Below, piece after piece: positions 1 to 8,973 of a stretch of DNA of 64,000 bases. Numbering within the stretch: the first letter of the stretch is position 1; the number at the start of each line of letters is the position of its first letter. A program made the position numbers and the translations under genes. This stretch comes from Epibacterium ulvae (GTDB lineage: Bacteria; Pseudomonadota; Alphaproteobacteria; Rhodobacterales; Rhodobacteraceae), in contig NZ_FMWG01000001.1 in NCBI RefSeq assembly GCF_900102795.1, forward strand, positions 248,001-312,000, given 5' to 3'. The notes beneath the pieces were generated by a model. It was not told where the DNA came from. It worked only from the letters and a program-made list of their open reading frames with translations, and ran no database searches.

Positions 1-2
1 CC

Positions 3-290
3 TCTGGATTTAACTGTACATTTGACGTGCGCTACATGTGGATGCACCAAAAACGTTTGCAAGGGTCGCATTTTGCCCATCTCAAGCAAGCGTCTGCTGC
101 AAACAACTTGATGGTCGAGCGCCGTTTGGACCCATGTATGTCAGAGGTATTCCCTTGGGCAGAGCTGCCAGATGCACATATGAAAATGCTGCGGAACGAG
201 CATAAGCCGGGGAATATGTCTGTGCTTGTACAGGCTCCGCGCACAGGATTGCGAACATTGGGCGATGTACTGGAAGCGGGCAGAAGCTAA
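3..290 (+). CDS. ccr: Crotonyl-CoA carboxylase/reductase, C-terminal end (partial)
   Basis: The reading frame is open from the first bases of the window, so the gene starts upstream and only the last 95 residues are present. The segments FDVRYMWMHQKR, GSHFAHLKQA, ERRLDPCMSEVFPW and HKPGNMSVLVQAPRTGLRT are typical of the C-terminus of crotonyl-CoA carboxylase/reductase, a zinc-less medium-chain dehydrogenase/reductase relative. The enzyme reductively carboxylates crotonyl-CoA to ethylmalonyl-CoA in the ethylmalonyl-CoA pathway for acetyl-CoA assimilation in the cytoplasm. A strong hairpin follows the stop codon. Identification rests on recognised motifs of a short fragment but is quite specific. 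Confidence 0.9.
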   Translation, partial: SGFNCTFDVRYMWMHQKRLQGSHFAHLKQASAANNLMVERRLDPCMSEVFPWAELPDAHMKMLRNEHKPGNMSVLVQAPRTGLRTLGDVLEAGRS

Positions 291-345
291 GTTTTGTAAC
301 TCTTCCAGCCATACATTGGTGAGATTTCCAAAGTCGAAAACACTG

Positions 346-376
346 AAGGCTCTTCCTAATATGGAAGGGCCTTTTG
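346..376 (+). terminator. Rho-independent terminator after ccr
   Basis: The arms AAGGCTCTTCC (346-356) and GGAAGGGCCTT (363-373) form an 11-bp stem with one G-U pair and a 6-nt loop, followed by TTTTG. It lies 56 bases beyond the ccr stop and before the luxR-type gene, so it probably ends the ccr transcript. Confidence 0.75.
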
Positions 377-488
377 CGTATTTGGTTAATTTTCAATCAA
401 AAAATGTGCGTATTGCGCACCAATTGGGGAAAATAAAAACCATTTTAACGATCTGTATACGTTCTCATTGACCTCTGAGGAGTGACCC

Positions 489-1286
489 GTGAAAACACAT
501 CTGAGCCCAGTGCAAGCTGGCTCCCTTCTTATGAAGGAAAATAAGTATGGGGAAACAGGTGGTTATATGTCGGGCGGCGACTCTCTTGACCAGATCTTAA
601 ATAGTATCGAAGCGGTTACACATTTGAATGGCCTTGACGATATTATGCTATGTGCGCGTTCTGCGTTGCAGGTCAAACATGCTGCTTATCTTTGGATAGA
701 TGCCAATGGGCAAAACTCGTATTTTGGTACCTTTCGCGAGTCTTGGTCCAAACGCTATCGAGATGCGGCAATGGTACGAGTCGACCCTGTCATAACAGGG
801 TGTTTCCAACGATTTGCTCCAGTGGATTGGCGTGCTTTTGATTGGACTTCAAAATTGGCGCACTCCTTTTGGGCAGAGGCTGAAAATCAGGATGTGGGCA
901 CCCAAGGATATTCGATTCCCGTGCGGGGTCCGCAAGGACAATTTGCACTGCTGTCGCTTACGCATAGTTGTGACGATCATATGTGGGGTGAATTTACTGC
1001 CGCCCACGGGCATGATTTGATCCTGCTTGCCCATTTTTTACATCGTAAAATTCTTAGATTGGCAACGCAGGATGCGACCGCAACGAAAGCTGCGCTGTCG
1101 CCGCGTGAAGTTGACGCGCTGACATTGCTTGCCTTTGGCCACAGCCGCGCACAAGTGGCCGAAATGCTTTCGATTTCCGAACATACTTTGCGGGTTTATA
1201 TCGAAGGTGCACGTTCTAAACTGGAGGCAACGAACACCACACATGCGATTGCCCGCGCCACAAGCAACGGGTTGATTGTTGTGTAG
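489..1286 (+). CDS. LuxR-family transcriptional regulator with autoinducer-binding domain
   Basis: This 265-residue protein has an N-terminal autoinducer-binding-like domain (about 40-190) and a C-terminal LuxR helix-turn-helix (about 200-262, LSPREVDALTLLAFGHS then SISEHTLRVYIEGARSKL). The sensor domain keeps residues typical of the family: W and Y in FRESWSKRY, D in VRVDPV, W in VDW and G in TQGYS. Start GTG at 489 is preceded by GAGGAG at about 476; an in-frame ATG at 567 is an alternative. No autoinducer synthase lies in the window, so it is an orphan here. It probably senses an acyl-homoserine lactone or related molecule and regulates transcription; ligand and targets are unknown. Confidence 0.85.
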   Translation: MKTHLSPVQAGSLLMKENKYGETGGYMSGGDSLDQILNSIEAVTHLNGLDDIMLCARSALQVKHAAYLWIDANGQNSYFGTFRESWSKRYRDAAMVRVDPVITGCFQRFAPVDWRAFDWTSKLAHSFWAEAENQDVGTQGYSIPVRGPQGQFALLSLTHSCDDHMWGEFTAAHGHDLILLAHFLHRKILRLATQDATATKAALSPREVDALTLLAFGHSRAQVAEMLSISEHTLRVYIEGARSKLEATNTTHAIARATSNGLIVV

Positions 1287-1344
1287 TTCATTTGATGTTC
1301 TACCTGCTCTGGTACTTGTCATAACAGATCTATAGGGTCGCGCC

Positions 1345-2877
1345 ATGACAGGAACAGCCATACAATTTTCAGATGATCAGGCCGCTGCATTTGACAGTGT
1401 GACCGAACTGTTACGCCAAGCGGGCGTTGATCTTGATGATGGGCTTTTGCAACCACCGCGTGGCGATTCTGGTGTCATGGCTGTGATCGGAAAAGCGGGC
1501 TCTGGGAAAACACTTCTTTTGGCAGAGCTTTATAAAGCTCTCGAAGAGTCCGGGGTAGAGGTTGTTTCGGGAGATTATGAAAGTCGGAAAAAGACTGAAC
1601 GGCGCACGCTAGCCATTCTTGCGCCAACCAACAAAGCGGCGAGTGTTTTGCGCCTGCGGGGAGTGCCTGCAACGACCATACACCGCATCCTCTATACGCC
1701 GGTCTACGATCCTGAATACGAAAAGGTCGCGGAATGGCTGGCGGGGCAGGGGGAAGAGCCCGAGATTGAAGGGCTGACGTCTGAAGTCCTGGCACGCGCT
1801 GCGGCATTTTATGAAAAGAACAAATCAATTCCAGGCGCCTTAGCCGTTGCAGGCTTGCGTGGATCGGACTTCATCACGGGATGGAAACGCCGGGATGAGC
1901 CGTTGGATATTGGTTTTGTCGATGAGGCATCCATGCTGGATGATCGGCAATTTGATGATTTGAAAGAGATCTTTCCAAACCTTGTGCTGTTTGGAGACCC
2001 TGCCCAGCTTGCCCCTGTGAACCAATCTGGATCGATGGTGTTTGAAGGCCTGCCACAGCCGCGCCAATTGGTCCTTAATCGCATTCACAGACAGGAAGCT
2101 GACAATCCAATTTTGGATCTTGCCCATGCTCTGGCTGATCCGCAACTTGGATTTGAGGATTTTGAGCGGATGGTTGAAGATACTGCACGTCGTGATGAGC
2201 GGGTGGTCTGGGGCCAGCGGGTTGAGGTTGATTTGATGGCGCGTTCTCCGGCATTGGTATGGCGCAATGCAACCCGTATTCGTCTTATCAATGCGTTTCG
2301 TAATGTTTATGGCGCGCCGGAAGATGAGTTGTTGCCTGGAGAACCCTTGATCTGTGATGGGCTGGAACTGCCGCTTAAACATCGCAAAAAACGTCTGGAT
2401 CTGGAAGCGCGCGGTTTGATCAAAGGGGCACAGGTGATCTATTTGGGACCGGGCCGTAAACCGGGATTTTCTAGGTTACATGTGATGGGCGCCGAAGATC
2501 CGCAGGTTTCTGCGGCATCCATTGTGAAGATTGAAAAACCCGATGAAGACGAACCTTTTATTCCCTTTGCAGCGCGTATGGGGGCGACATTCCTGCATGG
2601 TGCAGCTGTAACCATCCACAAAGCACAAGGTTCACAGTGGGATACTGCTCAGGTCTTTGCACCTGATATTTATGCGGCCGCACGTATGGGGCGTGTTGAA
2701 GCAGGGCAACCTTTGTGGAAACGCTTGGCCTATGTGGCAATCACACGCGCACAAGAGCGGCTGATCTGGGTGGTGCGGAATCGTTTGGCAAAGCCATCAG
2801 ATGTGCTGAGGGTTGATGACCTTAAAACTGCGCCTGTCGCACTGCAGCTGGAAACACAGACAAATGACGAAGGTTAG
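1345..2877 (+). CDS. RecD-like superfamily 1 ATP-dependent DNA helicase
   Basis: This 510-residue cytoplasmic protein has a Walker A motif GKAGSGKT at residues 49-56, a motif-I-like LAPTNKAA near 92, Walker B FVDEAS near 191-196, HKAQGSQW near 425 and AITRAQERL near 475. That order is the RecD/AAA_30 plus UvrD_C_2 helicase arrangement. It likely unwinds DNA 5' to 3' during repair or recombination, but it is not the RecD subunit of a RecBCD complex as no recB or recC is nearby. It is shorter than RecD2 proteins and lacks their long N-terminal region. Start ATG at 1345 lies 58 bases after the luxR-type gene. Confidence 0.85.
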   Translation: MTGTAIQFSDDQAAAFDSVTELLRQAGVDLDDGLLQPPRGDSGVMAVIGKAGSGKTLLLAELYKALEESGVEVVSGDYESRKKTERRTLAILAPTNKAASVLRLRGVPATTIHRILYTPVYDPEYEKVAEWLAGQGEEPEIEGLTSEVLARAAAFYEKNKSIPGALAVAGLRGSDFITGWKRRDEPLDIGFVDEASMLDDRQFDDLKEIFPNLVLFGDPAQLAPVNQSGSMVFEGLPQPRQLVLNRIHRQEADNPILDLAHALADPQLGFEDFERMVEDTARRDERVVWGQRVEVDLMARSPALVWRNATRIRLINAFRNVYGAPEDELLPGEPLICDGLELPLKHRKKRLDLEARGLIKGAQVIYLGPGRKPGFSRLHVMGAEDPQVSAASIVKIEKPDEDEPFIPFAARMGATFLHGAAVTIHKAQGSQWDTAQVFAPDIYAAARMGRVEAGQPLWKRLAYVAITRAQERLIWVVRNRLAKPSDVLRVDDLKTAPVALQLETQTNDEG

Positions 2878-2980
2878 AGATTAACCAACAGCAGATGCGG
2901 GCCCTTGGGTGAATGTTTAAACAGGTAGGGCTCCCGCCGACTGATACAGGCCTAGGGCCAGTATCCAGTTGTTGGGCGTG

Positions 2981-3011
2981 GCATCTGGCCTTGTGAGGCA
3001 AGACCAGATGC
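2981..3011. terminator. Hairpin between convergent genes
   Basis: GCATCTGG (2981-2988) pairs with CCAGATGC (3004-3011), with an inner CTTG/CAAG helix. It sits between the converging helicase and TIGR02186 genes and could end transcription from either side, but no good U-tract follows. Confidence 0.4.
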
Positions 3012-3030
3012 GGTTTCGCCATATCTGACG

Positions 3031-3795
3031 TCAGCCGCTTTTGATCAGACGGAAGACTGCAGAGGCGCTCCACCCAGCAAAAATCGCGATGGCCAGAGAC
3101 ATAATACCATAGAGAAAGGGCTGTTCACGTGACAGATTGAACAGGAAGCGCTCTAGCCCTACCTTTTGCACATTGATCAAACCTTGATGTTCGGTCACTA
3201 CCTTACCGTAGCGGGTAAGGAGCACGCGCACTTTATATTCGCCCTCTGTCAAATCTGGCGGCATTTCAATGTCGGTGCGAAAGAGTGTCTGTTGGTTCAC
3301 CTGAACACTGTTTTCGTTCAGAGCATATTTGTCACCGTTTTCGCGAATGCGGATCACCGCATCGACAAAATTGCTGGTTTCTTTGGCATGACCTTCAGAT
3401 TCGTGAGCTTGAATGGCGCGCTGAACAGAGACGCGATAGGCTTTATCTTCTTCGTCGCGAAGAATTTCATTAAAGGGCGCACTGGTTGCAACTGCATAGA
3501 AATCGGGAGCAGATGCGATTTCAGCTGCATCGGCATTGGCCCAGATCCCAAATTGCCTTTCTTTACGTCTTACAGTGAGCGGGTTTTCTGGGCCTGAAAG
3601 GGTGACAATCACCTGAACCGGCGCGCCTTCAGGCACGGCAAAGTCTCGTTTGATTGCGCCGTAGATCAGAATGTCTGAGCCGTCGAAATCTGTGGTGATA
3701 GAGACTTGATCCTTGCTTAGACCAAGAACAACCTGTTCTTCACTGGCTTGTACAGGCAGTGCACAGCAGAGTGCTAAGATGAAAAAGCGCCACAT
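3031..3795 (-). CDS. TIGR02186 family transmembrane protein
   Basis: A 254-residue protein with an N-terminal signal-like segment (MWRFFILALCCALPVQA), a periplasmic domain with VVLGLSKDQVSITTDFDGSD, and one C-terminal membrane helix (FLYGIMSLAIAIFAGWSASAV) ending in a short cytoplasmic tail. This matches the uncharacterised TIGR02186 family found next to TauE/SafE exporters. The start was placed at ATG 3795 because GGAGG lies 6-10 bases upstream, inside the last codons of the neighbouring tauE-like gene; the two genes are therefore probably translationally coupled. A partner role in sulfite or organosulfur export is inferred from context only. Confidence 0.8.
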   Translation of the reverse strand: MWRFFILALCCALPVQASEEQVVLGLSKDQVSITTDFDGSDILIYGAIKRDFAVPEGAPVQVIVTLSGPENPLTVRRKERQFGIWANADAAEIASAPDFYAVATSAPFNEILRDEEDKAYRVSVQRAIQAHESEGHAKETSNFVDAVIRIRENGDKYALNENSVQVNQQTLFRTDIEMPPDLTEGEYKVRVLLTRYGKVVTEHQGLINVQKVGLERFLFNLSREQPFLYGIMSLAIAIFAGWSASAVFRLIKSG

Positions 3796-3796
3796 G

Positions 3797-4717
3797 TTAA
3801 TGTCCTCCACCACTGCCAAGGGAGTAGAGTTCTGACGGCATAATCAACAGATCCAATGCCAGTTTGCCACAAACAGCCATAACCATCAGTGCGAGGAGAA
3901 TACGAAGCTGTTCCGCTTTGAGGTAGACACCAATACGTGTGCCAATTTGTGCACCGATTACACCGCCGACCAACAGAAGAACCGCGAGGACAATATCAAC
4001 CGTATAGTTCGTTGTCGCATGCAGCATGGTGGTAAAGCCAGTGACCATGATGATCTGGAACAGGGAGGTCCCAACAACCACTTTGGTGGGCATGCCGAGA
4101 ATGTAGATCATCGCAGGCACCATGATAAAGCCTCCGCCGACCCCCATGATCGCAGCCAAAATTCCGACGCAAATGCCAACCAGAACGGGAGGGATGACCG
4201 AGATATAAAGGCCTGACGTGCGGAAGCGCATTTTGAACGGCATGGTATGAACCCAGCCGCGCTGACGTTTTTTAGGAGCACCTGCAGTTGGGCTTTTAGA
4301 TTTGCGGATTGCGTTTAAGCTTTCGATGAACATCAAGCTGCCGACAATCCCTAGAAAAACCACATAGCAGAGTTTGACCAGAAGATCGACTTGCCCAAGG
4401 CTTTTGAGATAGTTGAACACAACAACCCCGATGGCTGCTCCCATCAAGCCTCCGACTTGCAGAACCACGCCCATCTTTATGTCTACCGTTCGTCGTCGAA
4501 AATGGGCCAAGACGCCAGAAAATGACGATGCAACGATTTGATTTGCCTCAGTGGCAACTGCAACCGCAGGTGGGATGCCGATAAAGAAAAGAAGCGGGGT
4601 CATCAGAAAGCCGCCGCCAACACCAAACATGCCGGAGAGCACGCCTACGAGGCCGCCTAGGCCAAGTAGGAGAAAGGCGTTTACGGAAACTTCTGCAATT
4701 GGAAGATAGATTTGCAT
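3797..4717 (-). CDS. Sulfite exporter TauE/SafE family membrane protein
   Basis: The 306-residue form starting at MQIYLPIAEVSVNAF has the duplicated TauE/SafE layout: two halves, each with a glycine-rich GxFGVGGGFLMTPLL-type motif (GMFGVGGGFLMTPLLF near 28-45 and IMGVGGGFIMVPAMIY in the second half), and about eight membrane helices. The family exports sulfite or related small organic sulfur acids across the inner membrane. An in-frame upstream ATG at 4873 would add 52 residues lacking family features, so 4717 is preferred. The gene ends four bases before the start of the TIGR02186 gene and forms a two-gene unit with it. Confidence 0.85.
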   Translation of the reverse strand: MQIYLPIAEVSVNAFLLLGLGGLVGVLSGMFGVGGGFLMTPLLFFIGIPPAVAVATEANQIVASSFSGVLAHFRRRTVDIKMGVVLQVGGLMGAAIGVVVFNYLKSLGQVDLLVKLCYVVFLGIVGSLMFIESLNAIRKSKSPTAGAPKKRQRGWVHTMPFKMRFRTSGLYISVIPPVLVGICVGILAAIMGVGGGFIMVPAMIYILGMPTKVVVGTSLFQIIMVTGFTTMLHATTNYTVDIVLAVLLLVGGVIGAQIGTRIGVYLKAEQLRILLALMVMAVCGKLALDLLIMPSELYSLGSGGGH

Positions 4718-4920
4718 GAGCTTTGTTAGGCCGTGGTTTGGAACAAAATCAACAGAAGATGCCGCTTTGCTGCATTCTGCGTCTTCTATGTCGCAAGTGA
4801 CAGGTGGATTAAAGATCCAGATAGGGACACCCGATGTTCCAGACTGGCCAATAATTGAGACCAAACGTCTCATAAATTGTGCAAATAGTCAATCATCTAT
4901 GCAAATGGCACGCGATAAAG

Positions 4921-4947
4921 AAAACCCGGTTGATTTAACCGGGTTTT
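4921..4947 (-). terminator. Rho-independent terminator of the BMP-type ABC operon
   Basis: AAAACCCGGTT (4921-4931) and AACCGGGTTTT (4937-4947) form a perfect 11-bp stem with a 5-base loop. Read on the minus strand it lies 23 bases after the last permease gene of the ABC operon. It is nearly symmetrical with T runs on both sides. Confidence 0.85.
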
Positions 4948-4969
4948 TTGCATCTTTTTACTGTGGTTC

Positions 4970-5977
4970 TTATCGTTCCTTGACGTAGGGTTCGCCGCCA
5001 GCTTTAGGTGGCACGGCTTTGCCGACGAACCCGGCAAGAATGACTACTGTTAGTATGTATGGCAGAGCTTCCATCAGCTGAACTGGTACAGACACACCAG
5101 CGATATTGATGCTTTGAAAACGTAACGCGAGTGCTTGCAGTAGACCAAACAAAAGGCAGGCAGATAGGGCATGCCAAGGGCGCCATTTTGCAAAAATCAA
5201 AGCGGCGAGAGCGATAAATCCACGACCTGCAGTCATCTCTTTGACAAATCCAGCCTGCAGGGCTGTTGCCAGATACGCGCCCGCGATACCGCATAAGACA
5301 CCACAAATGCCCACAGCTGCAAAGCGCAGACCAACAACTGAGATACCAGCGGTATCAACCGCTGCTGGATTTTCGCCCACAGCGCGCAGGCGTAGACCAA
5401 AGCGTGTGCCAAAGAGCACCCAAGCTGTCAGAGGTACGGCCAGAAATGAAAGGTAAACAAGGATAGAGTGGCCAGAGATCAGTTCGGAGTAGACCTGTTG
5501 CAAGGGCGAGGCCTCGGCCAGCAGTTGCGACAGTGGACGACCTGCAGCCTCTGCCTCGGATGCGCCGATCGCAAACGGCAGCTCTACTGGTGCAAACCGG
5601 CCCCCTCCGATCAAAGAGGGGGTTCGGCCCCCTTGCTGAAACCAATCCTGAGCAATCAAAACAGTGATGCCTGCCGCAAGAAAGTTGATTGCAACACCAG
5701 AAATCAACTGATTGCCCCGGAAGGTGATCGAGGCCAGCCCGTGAAGGCCTGCGAGTACGAGGGAAGAAGCGATGCCCGACAGCAAGCCGAGCCAAACGTT
5801 TCCGGTTAGTGCCGCCACGGCTGCCGAGAAAAAGGCAGCAATCAACATTTTACCTTCGAGACCAATGTCGAAGATCCCCGCACGTTCAGAAAACAGACCC
5901 GCAAGGCAGGCCAGCAATAAGGGGGTAGACAGGCGAACGGTACTGTCCAGAACCTGGACCAGGGTCAGAAAATCCAT
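4970..5977 (-). CDS. BMP-type ABC transporter permease (second subunit)
   Basis: A 335-residue inner-membrane protein beginning MDFLTLVQVLDSTVRLSTPLL, with about nine hydrophobic helices and the family segments GLFSERAGIFDIGLEGKML and GRGFIALAALIFAKWRPW. This is the BPD_transp_2 fold of permeases serving Bmp/NupN-type nucleoside or purine importers. It overlaps the stop of the first permease by one base and is the last gene of the operon. Substrate cannot be read from sequence; nucleosides or a purine-like compound are most likely given the family. Confidence 0.85.
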   Translation of the reverse strand: MDFLTLVQVLDSTVRLSTPLLLACLAGLFSERAGIFDIGLEGKMLIAAFFSAAVAALTGNVWLGLLSGIASSLVLAGLHGLASITFRGNQLISGVAINFLAAGITVLIAQDWFQQGGRTPSLIGGGRFAPVELPFAIGASEAEAAGRPLSQLLAEASPLQQVYSELISGHSILVYLSFLAVPLTAWVLFGTRFGLRLRAVGENPAAVDTAGISVVGLRFAAVGICGVLCGIAGAYLATALQAGFVKEMTAGRGFIALAALIFAKWRPWHALSACLLFGLLQALALRFQSINIAGVSVPVQLMEALPYILTVVILAGFVGKAVPPKAGGEPYVKER

Positions 5978-7071
5978 CAGGCTTTCTCCTTCCGTACCGC
6001 AATGAACAGCTTTTCAAGCGGCATGCGCACCATGTTATCCAGTGCCCCGGTGAATAGGATAACCAAAGCTTGGATCACGACGATCAGTTCGCGTGGAATA
6101 GAACTCCACAAAGCGAGCTCTGCGCCACCTTGGTAGAGGAAACCAAACAAAAGCGCTGCAAGGAAGACGCCAAAGGGATGATTGCGCCCCATGAGAGCAA
6201 CCGCGATGCCAATGAAGCCTGCGCCTTCGGTTGAGTTCAGAACCAGACGCTCGGCCTCACCCATGACGTTGTTGATGGCCATCATGCCGCAAAGCGCGCC
6301 AGAAATCAGCATGGCGATCATGGTGATTTTCAAAGGGGACATGCCCGCGTAGCGTGCGCCGGATTCAGATTTACCAAACGCGCGGATCTCATGGCCCAGC
6401 CATGTGCGCCAGATCAACAGCCAGACAACAAAACAGGCCGCAATAGCGACCAAGAGGCTGACGTTTGCCGGGGCAGATTTGGAAAAATTAATTCCCAAAG
6501 GCAAAAGGATTTCATGCAGCGAGGGCAGGTGGATCGCTTCAGGGAAGCGCGCTGTTGCAGGATCCATCGCCCCTTGGGGTTTGAGGACATTGACCAGCAT
6601 GTAGTTCAACACTGAAAAGGCAATAAAGTTGAACATGATGGTGGTGATCACCACGTGGCTGCCACGCTTGGCTTGCAAATAGGCGGGGATTGCAGCCCAG
6701 GCTGCGCCAAACAGACCCGCGGCAATGGCGGCAACAATCAAAGCAATCGACCAATGTGGCCAAGGAATGAAAAGGCAGATAAGCGCGACACCAAGTCCGC
6801 CGAGCATCGCCTGACCTTCGCCGCCGATGTTGAACAGGCCCGCATGGTAGGCAACAGAAACTGCTAGGCCTGTGAACAGGAAATTTGTTGCGTAATAAAG
6901 CGTATATCCCCAGCCGTAGGTAGACCCCAAGGCGCCGGTGATCATTGTTTTCACCGCTTCAATCGGGTCTTCACCTATTCCAAGAATCACCAATGCGGAT
7001 AGGGCAGCGGCCAGAAGCAGGCTGATCAATGGGATCAGCACTACATCGGCCCATTTGGGCATTTTTTCCAT
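5977..7071 (-). CDS. BMP-type ABC transporter permease (first subunit)
   Basis: A 364-residue inner-membrane protein with about nine or ten hydrophobic helices. Segments TNFLFTGLAVSVAYHAGLFN, IGGEGQAMLGGLG and GAGFIGIAVALMGRNHPFGV are the hallmark of the larger permease partner (YufP/NupP-like). It starts at ATG 7071, directly after the stop of the ATPase gene at 7072, and joins the second permease to form the membrane channel of the importer. Confidence 0.85.
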   Translation of the reverse strand: MEKMPKWADVVLIPLISLLLAAALSALVILGIGEDPIEAVKTMITGALGSTYGWGYTLYYATNFLFTGLAVSVAYHAGLFNIGGEGQAMLGGLGVALICLFIPWPHWSIALIVAAIAAGLFGAAWAAIPAYLQAKRGSHVVITTIMFNFIAFSVLNYMLVNVLKPQGAMDPATARFPEAIHLPSLHEILLPLGINFSKSAPANVSLLVAIAACFVVWLLIWRTWLGHEIRAFGKSESGARYAGMSPLKITMIAMLISGALCGMMAINNVMGEAERLVLNSTEGAGFIGIAVALMGRNHPFGVFLAALLFGFLYQGGAELALWSSIPRELIVVIQALVILFTGALDNMVRMPLEKLFIAVRKEKA

Positions 7072-8601
7072 TTACGCGGCCTCCCCCGCGACGCCAGCCA
7101 TCATCAGGCCGAGTGCTTTTTCATCAGTTTGATCAGCAGGGCGTTCGCCCATGATCTGGCCATCGAACATGACGGCAACCCGATCAGACAGGGACAGGAT
7201 TTCTTCTAGCTCAACCGAGACCAGTAAAATTGCTTTGCCTTGGTCGCGAAGAGCCACAATTTGTTTGTGAATAAACTCAATCGCACCAATGTCCACACCC
7301 CGTGTGGGCTGGCCAATCAGCAAGAGATCGGGATTGCGTTCAATTTCACGCGCGACAACGATCTTTTGCTGGTTCCCGCCTGAGAAGTTCTTGGCGGCAA
7401 GCCATGGATCTGGGGGGCGGACATCAAATTTGGCCATTTTGGCCTCCGTATCCGCGCGCACCGCAGCATTGTCCATCAACAGCCCTTTTTGGTATTCAGG
7501 CGACCGGTGGTAGCCAAAAGCCACGTTTTCCCAAGCATGGAAATCCATAATGAGGCCTTCGCTTTGGCGATCTTCTGGCACATGGCCAATATGCGCTGCA
7601 CGGCGCGAACGGCCATCAGCACCCAGCCCGCTGAGCGGAAGGGGATTGCCATGCAAACGCACGGAACCTGTGCCGACGGTCATGCCGCCCAAGACTTCCA
7701 TCAGCTCTGATTGGCCGTTTCCAGCAACCCCTGCTATCCCAAGAATCTCGCCGGCACGTACTGTCAGGTCGATCCCTTTAACGCGCTCTACACCTGCGTC
7801 ATCTACGACGCGCAGGCCTTCGATTTCCAAGATCGGCGCACCCGGTTGTGCTGGAACTTTGTCCACGCGCAGCAAGACCTTACGCCCAACCATCAATTCT
7901 GCCAGCTCTTCTGGGCTGCTGTCTTTGGTTTTGACGGTTGCAGTCATCTGACCCCGACGCATCACAGAAACTGTGTCGGTGTATTCCATGATCTCTCGCA
8001 TTTTGTGCGTGATGAGCAGGATTGTTTTGCCCTCACTGCGTAGCCTGTCGAGGATGCGGAACAGTTGATCCGCCTCTGAGGGTGTCAAAACGCCGGTGGG
8101 TTCGTCCAAGATAAGAATATCAGCCTGACGATAAAGTGCTTTGAGAATTTCCACACGTTGCTGCATGCCCACACCGATTTCGTCAATACGCGCATCTGGA
8201 TCCACGTTGAGCTCATACTCTGCAGCAAGAGCTTTTAGGGCTTTGCGTGCTTTGGCGAGGGACGGGCGAAGTAATCCACCGTCTTCGGCTCCGAGGATTA
8301 CATTTTCGAGCACAGTGAAATTTTCAACAAGCTTAAAGTGTTGGAATACCATGCCAATGCCTGCGGCAATTGCCGCTTGGCTGTCTGGGATCTCGGTTTT
8401 GTTGCCATTGATCCAGATTTCGCCACGGTCAGCTTTGTAAAATCCGTAGAGGATGCTCATCAGCGTGGATTTGCCCGCGCCGTTTTCACCGATGATCCCA
8501 TGAATGGTACCGGGTTGTACGCTGATCGAAATGTCCTTGTTTGCCTGGACCGGGCCAAAGGCCTTGGAAATACCTTTGAGTTCAATTGCTGGTGCCGTCA
8601 T
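7072..8601 (-). CDS. BMP-type ABC transporter ATP-binding protein (two ABC domains)
   Basis: This 509-residue ATPase carries two nucleotide-binding domains, as in YufO/NupO or sugar-importer RbsA. Domain 1 has Walker A GENGAGKS near 38-45, a signature-like VGMQQRVEILKALYR and Walker B ILILDEPT. Domain 2 has a changed Walker A (GVAGNGQSEL), signature FSGGNQQKIVVAREI and LLIGQPTRGVD, the usual degenerate second domain of this family. It powers import with the two downstream permeases. It overlaps the stop of the NTF2-like gene by four bases. Confidence 0.88.
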   Translation of the reverse strand: MTAPAIELKGISKAFGPVQANKDISISVQPGTIHGIIGENGAGKSTLMSILYGFYKADRGEIWINGNKTEIPDSQAAIAAGIGMVFQHFKLVENFTVLENVILGAEDGGLLRPSLAKARKALKALAAEYELNVDPDARIDEIGVGMQQRVEILKALYRQADILILDEPTGVLTPSEADQLFRILDRLRSEGKTILLITHKMREIMEYTDTVSVMRRGQMTATVKTKDSSPEELAELMVGRKVLLRVDKVPAQPGAPILEIEGLRVVDDAGVERVKGIDLTVRAGEILGIAGVAGNGQSELMEVLGGMTVGTGSVRLHGNPLPLSGLGADGRSRRAAHIGHVPEDRQSEGLIMDFHAWENVAFGYHRSPEYQKGLLMDNAAVRADTEAKMAKFDVRPPDPWLAAKNFSGGNQQKIVVAREIERNPDLLLIGQPTRGVDIGAIEFIHKQIVALRDQGKAILLVSVELEEILSLSDRVAVMFDGQIMGERPADQTDEKALGLMMAGVAGEAA

Positions 8602-8954
8602 TGGGGCTCCCCTAGCCCTATGAAACCGATCATACGAGTGATCTTACCTGCGGTATCGAGATCTGCGAAATATTGTCCGCGCATCATGTGTGTCCCGTTT
8701 GAGAGGAAATCCACAGTGACACGGGTACAAGACGCTGTCTGTGATGTCGCCACGACCCGAGCTTCCCCATCTGGCATATGCGCAGTGAACTGGGCAACAT
8801 ACTCAAGGAAGGCCGCCTGTCCGGTGACCACATCAGGTGTGTTAGGATCGGCATAGGTAAATTGTGGCCCAAGGGCCGCGGTCAGCTTGTCTGCGCGGCT
8901 CTCGGGCGGTAGGTCGCCCCAAGCCGAAAAGAATGTGGTGATACAATCTGTCAT
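8598..8954 (-). CDS. NTF2/SnoaL-like small protein
   Basis: A 118-residue soluble protein with the pattern of the NTF2-like cone fold: an N-terminal helix (TTFFSAWGDLPPESRADKL), then FTYADPNTPDVVTGQAAFL and a run of beta strands ending in MIGFIGLGEP. No catalytic assignment is possible. It is embedded in the ABC operon, 19 bases after the binding-protein gene and overlapping the ATPase start by four bases, so it is co-translated with the transporter. It could be a small isomerase, hydrolase or ligand-binding protein acting on the imported substrate; that is inference. Confidence 0.7.
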   Translation of the reverse strand: MTDCITTFFSAWGDLPPESRADKLTAALGPQFTYADPNTPDVVTGQAAFLEYVAQFTAHMPDGEARVVATSQTASCTRVTVDFLSNGTHMMRGQYFADLDTAGKITRMIGFIGLGEPQ

Positions 8955-8973
8955 GGCTTGGGGCCTTTGCTGA

